This document shows, piece by piece, positions 60,029 through 64,000 of a DNA stretch of 64,000 nucleotides. This DNA comes from Lysobacteraceae bacterium PS02065 (GTDB lineage: Bacteria; Pseudomonadota; Gammaproteobacteria; Xanthomonadales; Rhodanobacteraceae). The notes beneath the pieces were generated by a model. It was not told the origin of the DNA, ran no database searches, and saw nothing but the letters and a program-made list of their open reading frames with translations. The stretch's first letter is position 1. Each line of letters starts with the position of its first letter. The position numbers were made by a program, and so were the translations under genes. Where the stretch lies: positions 62,001-126,000 of the forward strand of contig JASCPI010000001.1 in NCBI GenBank assembly GCA_029959555.1, written 5' to 3'.

Positions 60029-60079
60029 GATGGGGCGGAATCCTGGCGGGCTTGCGACGGCTGGCCGTGCGCGTCCGTC

Positions 60080-60108
60080 TTAGCACGGACGCGGGTTACC
60101 GTTACACT
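60080..60108 (+). promoter_or_regulatory. Sigma70-type promoter of the kdsD-lpt operon
   Basis: -35 TTAGCA, 17-bp spacer and -10 TACACT (each 4 of 6). Transcription would start near 60115. That leaves almost no leader for the ATG at 60121 but a normal one for the ATG at 60199. Confidence 0.5.
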
Positions 60109-60198
60109 TGGGGGGGCGACATGGTACTCAAAATCCTCCGGCGCCGAAAACTCGACCCGGCCGACCGGGCCCTCTGGCTGCTCGATCCGACCCTTTCG

Positions 60199-61218
60199 AT
60201 GAACCCTACCCACGCCGCGGCGCTCTCCCTGTCCCACCCCCTGCTCGACGCCGAGGCGATCCGGCGCAGCGCGCTGGCCGTCATCGACACCGAGGCGCGC
60301 GCGATCGGACTGCTGCGCGACCGCATCAACGGCAGCTTCCTGCGTGCCTGCCAGCTCATGTTCGACTGCCCGGGCCGTGTCGTCGTGACCGGCATGGGCA
60401 AGTCCGGCCATATCGCCAACAAGATCGCCGCGACCCTGGCCTCGACCGGCACGCCGGCGTTCTTCGTGCATCCCGCCGAGGCCAGCCATGGCGATCTCGG
60501 CATGATCACGCACAAGGACGTCGTGCTGTCGCTGAGCAACTCGGGCGAGACCGACGAGCTGCTCATGATCCTGCCGCTGATCAAGCGCCAGAACGTGCCG
60601 CTGATCGCGATGACCGGCAATGAATACTCCTCGCTCGCGCGCCTCGCCGACGTGCATCTCGACGTCGCGGTGCCGGCGGAAGCCTGCCCGCTCGGCCTCG
60701 CGCCGACCGCGAGCACCTCGGCCGCGCTCGCGATGGGCGACGCGCTCGCGATCGCGCTGCTCGAGGCGCGTGGCTTCACGTCGGAGGATTTCGCGCGTTC
60801 GCACCCGGCCGGCTCGCTTGGCCGCCGCCTGCTCGTGCACATCAGCGACATCATGCACTCGGGCGACCGCGTGCCCGTCGTCGACCGCAACGCCTCGCTG
60901 ACCGCGACGCTCGTGGAGATGACGCGCAAGGGCCTCGGCATGACGGCGGTCGTCGACGAGGAGGGCCGCCTCGCCGGCGTCTTCACCGACGGCGACCTGC
61001 GCCGCGCCGTCGACGACGACGACATCGACCTGCGCGACACCCCGGTCGGCCGCCTGATGTCGCAGAACCCCAAGACCATCACCGCCGACAAGCTCGCGGT
61101 CGAGGCTGCGCGCGTGATGGAAGCTCACAAGATCCACGCGCTGCTCGTGGTCGACGCGGAGAATCGCGTCGTCGGGGCGCTCAACATCCACGACCTCATG
61201 CGCGCGCGCGTCGTCTGA
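60199..61218 (+). CDS. kdsD: Arabinose-5-phosphate isomerase KdsD
   Basis: About 339 residues. It isomerises ribulose-5-P to arabinose-5-P, the first step to Kdo in lipopolysaccharide. The SIS domain has GMGKSGHIANKIAATLASTGTPAFFVHPAEASHGDLGM and LSLSNSGETDE, with a tandem CBS pair (MHSGDRVPVV, MSQNPKTITAD) at the C-terminus. The ATG at 60199 matches the family length; an ATG at 60121 adds 26 residues and lies at the predicted transcription start. It is divergent from ibaG-murA. Confidence 0.95.
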   Translation: MNPTHAAALSLSHPLLDAEAIRRSALAVIDTEARAIGLLRDRINGSFLRACQLMFDCPGRVVVTGMGKSGHIANKIAATLASTGTPAFFVHPAEASHGDLGMITHKDVVLSLSNSGETDELLMILPLIKRQNVPLIAMTGNEYSSLARLADVHLDVAVPAEACPLGLAPTASTSAALAMGDALAIALLEARGFTSEDFARSHPAGSLGRRLLVHISDIMHSGDRVPVVDRNASLTATLVEMTRKGLGMTAVVDEEGRLAGVFTDGDLRRAVDDDDIDLRDTPVGRLMSQNPKTITADKLAVEAARVMEAHKIHALLVVDAENRVVGALNIHDLMRARVV

Positions 61219-61278
61219 ACGCCCGTTCACGCCCGGCGCGCTAGACTGCGCGCCCTTTCGCACGCGGTTCTGCCACGC

Positions 61279-61836
61279 ATGCCTTACAGCCACCTCGACG
61301 ACCTGCCCGCCGATCTCCGCGAGCGCGCCGCGCGCGTGAAGCTCGCCGTGTTCGACGTGGACGGCGTGCTGACCGACGGCAAGCTCTGGTACACCGAGGA
61401 CGGCCGCGAGACCAAGGCCTTCCACGTGCACGACGGCCTCGGCCTCAAGCGCCTGCAGGCCAACGGCATCGAGGTCGCCATCATCACGGCACGCACGAGC
61501 GCGCTGGTGGGCCGGCGCATGGCCGAGCTCGGCATCACCCACGTGCACCAGGGCCAGAAGGACAAGCGCGCCTGCCTGCAGGCGATGCTCGCGTCGCTCG
61601 GCCTCGACGCCTCGCAATGCTCGTACACCGGCGACGATCTGCCCGACCTCGCGGTCATGCAGGCGGTCGGCCTCTCGATCGCGGTCGCGAACGCCCATCC
61701 CTGGGTGCGCGAACGATCGAACTGGCGCACACGCCTCGCCGGCGGCCACGGTGCCGTACGCGAGGTCTGCGACCTGCTCCTCTGCGCGCAGGGTCGCGGC
61801 GAGAGCGAGCTCGCCCATCACCTCGGAACGCGCTGA
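61279..61836 (+). CDS. kdsC: 3-deoxy-D-manno-octulosonate 8-phosphate phosphatase KdsC
   Basis: A 185-residue HAD phosphatase without a cap domain. Motif I is FDVDGVLTDGKLWY (both Asp present), motif II IITARTS, and motif IV TGDDLPDL. It converts Kdo-8-P to Kdo. It follows kdsD by 60 bp and leads into lptC, so LPS precursor synthesis and transport genes form one unit. Confidence 0.97.
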   Translation: MPYSHLDDLPADLRERAARVKLAVFDVDGVLTDGKLWYTEDGRETKAFHVHDGLGLKRLQANGIEVAIITARTSALVGRRMAELGITHVHQGQKDKRACLQAMLASLGLDASQCSYTGDDLPDLAVMQAVGLSIAVANAHPWVRERSNWRTRLAGGHGAVREVCDLLLCAQGRGESELAHHLGTR

Positions 61837-61840
61837 TCCC

Positions 61841-62419
61841 GTGGTGAGCGGGCGCCGCCGCCTCGTGATCGTCGTGCTCGCGCTCGTCGCCGCGGCGACG
61901 CAGATCCTGCTGTGGCTGACGCGCCCGCGCCCGGAACCCGAGCCGTTCCGCGGCCCGCCGCGCTCGGGCTATGCGCTCGAGGCCTTCACGCTGCACGCGC
62001 TCGACGACCAGGGCAAGCTCGCGATGACGGTCAGCGGTCCACGCCTCGTGCGGGGTGCCGAGGACGGCTCGATCTTCGTCACGACGCCCGACTACGTGCT
62101 CGTCGACAACGACGGCAACCCGTGGATCGGCACCTCGCAGTCGGCCTGGGTCAATCGCGACGGCTCGACGATGCGCCTCGAAGGTGACGTACGCATGCGT
62201 CGCACGCCGACGCCCACGCTCAAGCCGGCAACGATCGAGACGGCCGACCTCACCGTGCATCCCAAGGCGCGCACGCTCGCCACCGAGGCGCCGGCACGCA
62301 TCACGCAGCCCGGCTCTATACTGAGCGGCACCGGATTGCGCGGCGATCTGAACACGCGAACCATGGAGTTCCTGTCCGATGTCCAGAACACCTTCGAGCC
62401 GACCCGCAAGCGCCGCTGA
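61841..62419 (+). CDS. lptC: LPS export protein LptC
   Basis: A 192-residue bitopic protein: one N-terminal helix (LVIVVLALVAAATQILLWL) and a periplasmic beta-jellyroll (GYALEAFTLHALDDQGKLAMTVSGPRL). It links the LptBFG complex to the LptA bridge. The start is one of two adjacent GTGs (61841 or 61844), 5 or 8 bp after kdsC. The C-terminus overlaps the proposed lptA start. Confidence 0.92.
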   Translation: MVSGRRRLVIVVLALVAAATQILLWLTRPRPEPEPFRGPPRSGYALEAFTLHALDDQGKLAMTVSGPRLVRGAEDGSIFVTTPDYVLVDNDGNPWIGTSQSAWVNRDGSTMRLEGDVRMRRTPTPTLKPATIETADLTVHPKARTLATEAPARITQPGSILSGTGLRGDLNTRTMEFLSDVQNTFEPTRKRR

Positions 62420-62984
62420 CCATGCGGTGCGCGTGCTGGCACCGTGCCTGCTGCTGATCCTTGCGTCGGCGCCCGCATTCGCACTGAGCAGCGACCGCGA
62501 GCAGGATCTCACCGTGCGCGCGAACCACCAGAAGAGCATGCTCGGCGGCACGCGCAACCCCGGTGGCGAGCCGGATCACACGCTGCTCACCGGCAACGTC
62601 AACATGGCCCAGGGCTCGCTCAAGGCACGCGGCGACCAAGCGCGCATCTTCGACGTCAGCGCGCCGGGGACCGACACCGCCACGCGCCGTCTCGTGCTGA
62701 CCGGCACGCCGGCACGCATGGAGCAGCGCCTCGACGATGGCGGCGCCATGAGCGCCCAAGCCGCGACGATCGACTACAACGACGGCACCGGGATCGCCGA
62801 ACTGACCGGCGACGTCGTCGTCGTGCAGGAAGGCAAGAGCCAGTTCCGCGGCCCGCACATGGTCTACAACACCAACACCGGCGCGATGGAAGGCGGCTCG
62901 TCGGCCGGCGGCGGCGAGCAGGTCGAACTGATCTTCAAACCCAAGCCGAAGCAGCCGCCCGCCTCGTCCGGCGGCACGCCCTGA
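62379..62984 (+). CDS. lptA: LPS transport periplasmic protein LptA
   Basis: A 201-residue protein. A signal peptide ([19 protein letters not shown]) is followed by an OstA/LptA domain: [22 protein letters not shown] and [39 protein letters not shown]. It bridges the periplasm for LPS transit. The ATG at 62379 (GGAG about 10 nt upstream) overlaps lptC by 41 bp. A GTG at 62427 directly before the hydrophobic core is an alternative. The stop overlaps the lptB ATG (TGATG). Confidence 0.92.
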   Translation: MSRTPSSRPASAADHAVRVLAPCLLLILASAPAFALSSDREQDLTVRANHQKSMLGGTRNPGGEPDHTLLTGNVNMAQGSLKARGDQARIFDVSAPGTDTATRRLVLTGTPARMEQRLDDGGAMSAQAATIDYNDGTGIAELTGDVVVVQEGKSQFRGPHMVYNTNTGAMEGGSSAGGGEQVELIFKPKPKQPPASSGGTP

Positions 62985-63703
62985 TGCTGACCGCGCGCCA
63001 CCTGCGCAAGGCCTACGGCGGCCGCACGGTCGTCCGCGACTTCAGCTTCTCGCTCGACCAGGGCGAAGTGGTCGGCCTGCTCGGTCCGAACGGCGCAGGC
63101 AAGACGACCTGCTTCTACATGGTGGTCGGCCTGGTCGCGGCGGACGGTGGCGACATCGCGATCGACGATCGCCCGATCACCTCGATGCCGATGCACGAGC
63201 GCGCGCGACTCGGCGTCGGCTACCTGCCGCAGGAACCCTCGGTGTTCCGGCGCCTGTCGGTGGCCGACAACGTCATGGCGATCCTCGAGCTGCGCCGGGA
63301 CCTCGATGCGGCGGGGCGCAAGGCCGAACTCGACGCGCTGCTCGACGAGCTGCAGATCACCCACATCGCCTCCAGCAAGGGCGTGAGCCTCTCGGGCGGC
63401 GAGCGCCGCCGCGTCGAGATCACGCGCGCACTCGCGGCCAAGCCGCGCTTCCTGCTGCTCGACGAGCCGTTCGCGGGCATCGATCCGATTTCGGTCGTCG
63501 ACATCCAGCGCATCGTGCGCCAGCTCAAGGCGCGCGGCATCGGCATCCTGATCACCGACCACAACGTGCGCGAGACCCTCGGCATCTGCGATCGCGCCTA
63601 CATCATGAGCGGTGGCGGCGTGCTCACCGAGGGCGCGCCCGACGAGGTGCTCGCCAACGAACAGGTCCGCGACGTCTACCTCGGACGCGAATTCCGCATG
63701 TGA
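62984..63703 (+). CDS. lptB: LPS export ABC transporter ATPase LptB
   Basis: A 239-residue protein. Walker A is [11 protein letters not shown], the Q-loop is [15 protein letters not shown], the signature is [12 protein letters not shown] and Walker B is [13 protein letters not shown], followed by the His-switch in [10 protein letters not shown]. It powers LPS extraction by LptBFGC. The start overlaps the lptA stop. It is followed, as in most gammaproteobacteria, by rpoN. Confidence 0.97.
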   Translation: MLTARHLRKAYGGRTVVRDFSFSLDQGEVVGLLGPNGAGKTTCFYMVVGLVAADGGDIAIDDRPITSMPMHERARLGVGYLPQEPSVFRRLSVADNVMAILELRRDLDAAGRKAELDALLDELQITHIASSKGVSLSGGERRRVEITRALAAKPRFLLLDEPFAGIDPISVVDIQRIVRQLKARGIGILITDHNVRETLGICDRAYIMSGGGVLTEGAPDEVLANEQVRDVYLGREFRM

Positions 63704-63938
63704 ACGCCCGCGCCGGCAGGCGCGGAAAAACCACTTCGAAGGACCGCAGCGCGCGGCCCGAAGCGGCGGGAGCGCCGTTTCCGGCACGATCGGTACAGGA
63801 CGACCTCCGCGCCTCGCGAGGGCGTCTGCAGGCGCCTGTGCAACGCCATGCCTTCGGGGCGGAGACGGCTCCGGCCGCGGTCAGCCCCGGAGGTTGGACC
63901 CGTGTCGCCCCGTCGTCAAGACATGACGCCCCGCTGCC
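63704..63938 (+). other. Intergenic gap between lptB and rpoN
   Basis: About 235 bp with a small hairpin CGCGCC-GGCA-GGCGCG right after lptB. It lacks a T run, so I do not call a terminator. No small gene or other RNA motif was recognised before the promoter at 63939. Confidence 0.5.
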
Positions 63939-63955
63939 TTGGCGTTAGGATTGCA
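63939..63955 (+). promoter_or_regulatory. Sigma54-type -24/-12 promoter in front of rpoN
   Basis: TTGGCGTTAGGATTGCA fits the sigma54 consensus TGGCACG-N4-TTGCW. GG at -24 and GC at -12 are exactly 12 bp apart, with TGGC-N7-TTGC spacing. Transcription would begin about 63966, 17 nt before the rpoN ATG. Confidence 0.6.
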
Positions 63956-63982
63956 TGCAACCGCACTGAAGACCGCTGGGGC

Positions 63983-64000
63983 ATGAAACCCGCGCTACAA
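63983..64000 (+). CDS. rpoN: RNA polymerase sigma54 factor, first six codons
   Basis: The window ends in ATG AAA CCC GCG CTA CAA, coding MKPALQ, which matches the conserved start of sigma54 (MK-P-LQ). Position directly after lptB is the usual one for rpoN in gammaproteobacteria. Only the start is present, so the identity rests on these six residues plus gene order. Confidence 0.75.

Noticed and set aside
61226..61247. Possible promoter before kdsC (TTCACG ... TAGACT)
   Set aside because: The spacer is only 10 bp, too short for sigma70; kdsC is close behind kdsD and probably read from its promoter.
63711..63727. GC hairpin after lptB considered as an intrinsic terminator
   Set aside because: On the plus strand it is followed by an A run, not Ts; read-through to rpoN is common in this arrangement.

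Overview
The window is a chromosomal segment of a very GC-rich gammaproteobacterium. Gene families and gene order point to the Lysobacterales (Xanthomonadales), most like the Rhodanobacteraceae (Dokdonella-type). The supporting blocks are purM-purN divergent from DUF2066/CDP-alcohol transferase/AI-2E permease/hda; ibaG-murA divergent from kdsD-kdsC-lptCAB-rpoN; an iscR-sufBCDS operon; a ccoNOQP-ccoG cluster; and intergenic repeats of a kind I associate with this order. There are no phage, IS, CRISPR, rRNA or tRNA genes. Long antisense open frames come from the high GC content and are left out.

Layout. 1-12 kb: a partial delta-60 repeat protein, a VOC protein, a secreted beta-helix protein, a Ser/Thr kinase with an FGE-like domain, sucCD, a secreted M64 peptidase and a second delta-60 protein. 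12-23 kb: uvrA with an overlapping thioesterase, a two-subunit molybdenum hydroxylase, a 98-bp tandem repeat, a wax-ester-synthase-like acyltransferase, an MFS exporter and photolyase. 23-29 kb: a cbb3 oxidase operon read leftward from an FNR-like box. 29-35 kb: a propeller-type diguanylate cyclase, an orphan Rieske ferredoxin and a RegB/RegA-type redox two-component pair. 35-43 kb: an iron-uptake region with a TonB siderophore receptor and the operon PepSY-DUF2271-DUF4198-ApbE-flavoreductase, each behind a near-identical Fur-box-like promoter. 43-50 kb: the suf operon, with two extra small genes between sufB and sufC. 50-64 kb: a secreted LRR protein, amgK-murU, hda and partners, purMN, a DUF3108 protein, murA-ibaG, kdsDC, lptCAB and the first six codons of rpoN.

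How the genes work together. Several blocks form redox, iron and oxygen circuits: cbb3 oxidase with an FNR box, RegBA with the quinone motif and redox cysteine of the family, Fur-type control of iron uptake, and an Rrf2 regulator over SUF. In the iron operon, the DUF2271 protein carries an ApbE-type flavinylation motif, so the operon may build a flavin-based electron route from cytosolic NADPH to periplasmic ferric siderophore.

The most unusual observation is a short shared C-terminus, [VL]-F-x-x-G-[FV]-[DE] with 0-2 further residues, on four otherwise unrelated exported proteins (beta-helix, M64 peptidase, delta-60 propeller, LRR). It looks like an undescribed C-terminal sorting or anchoring tag.
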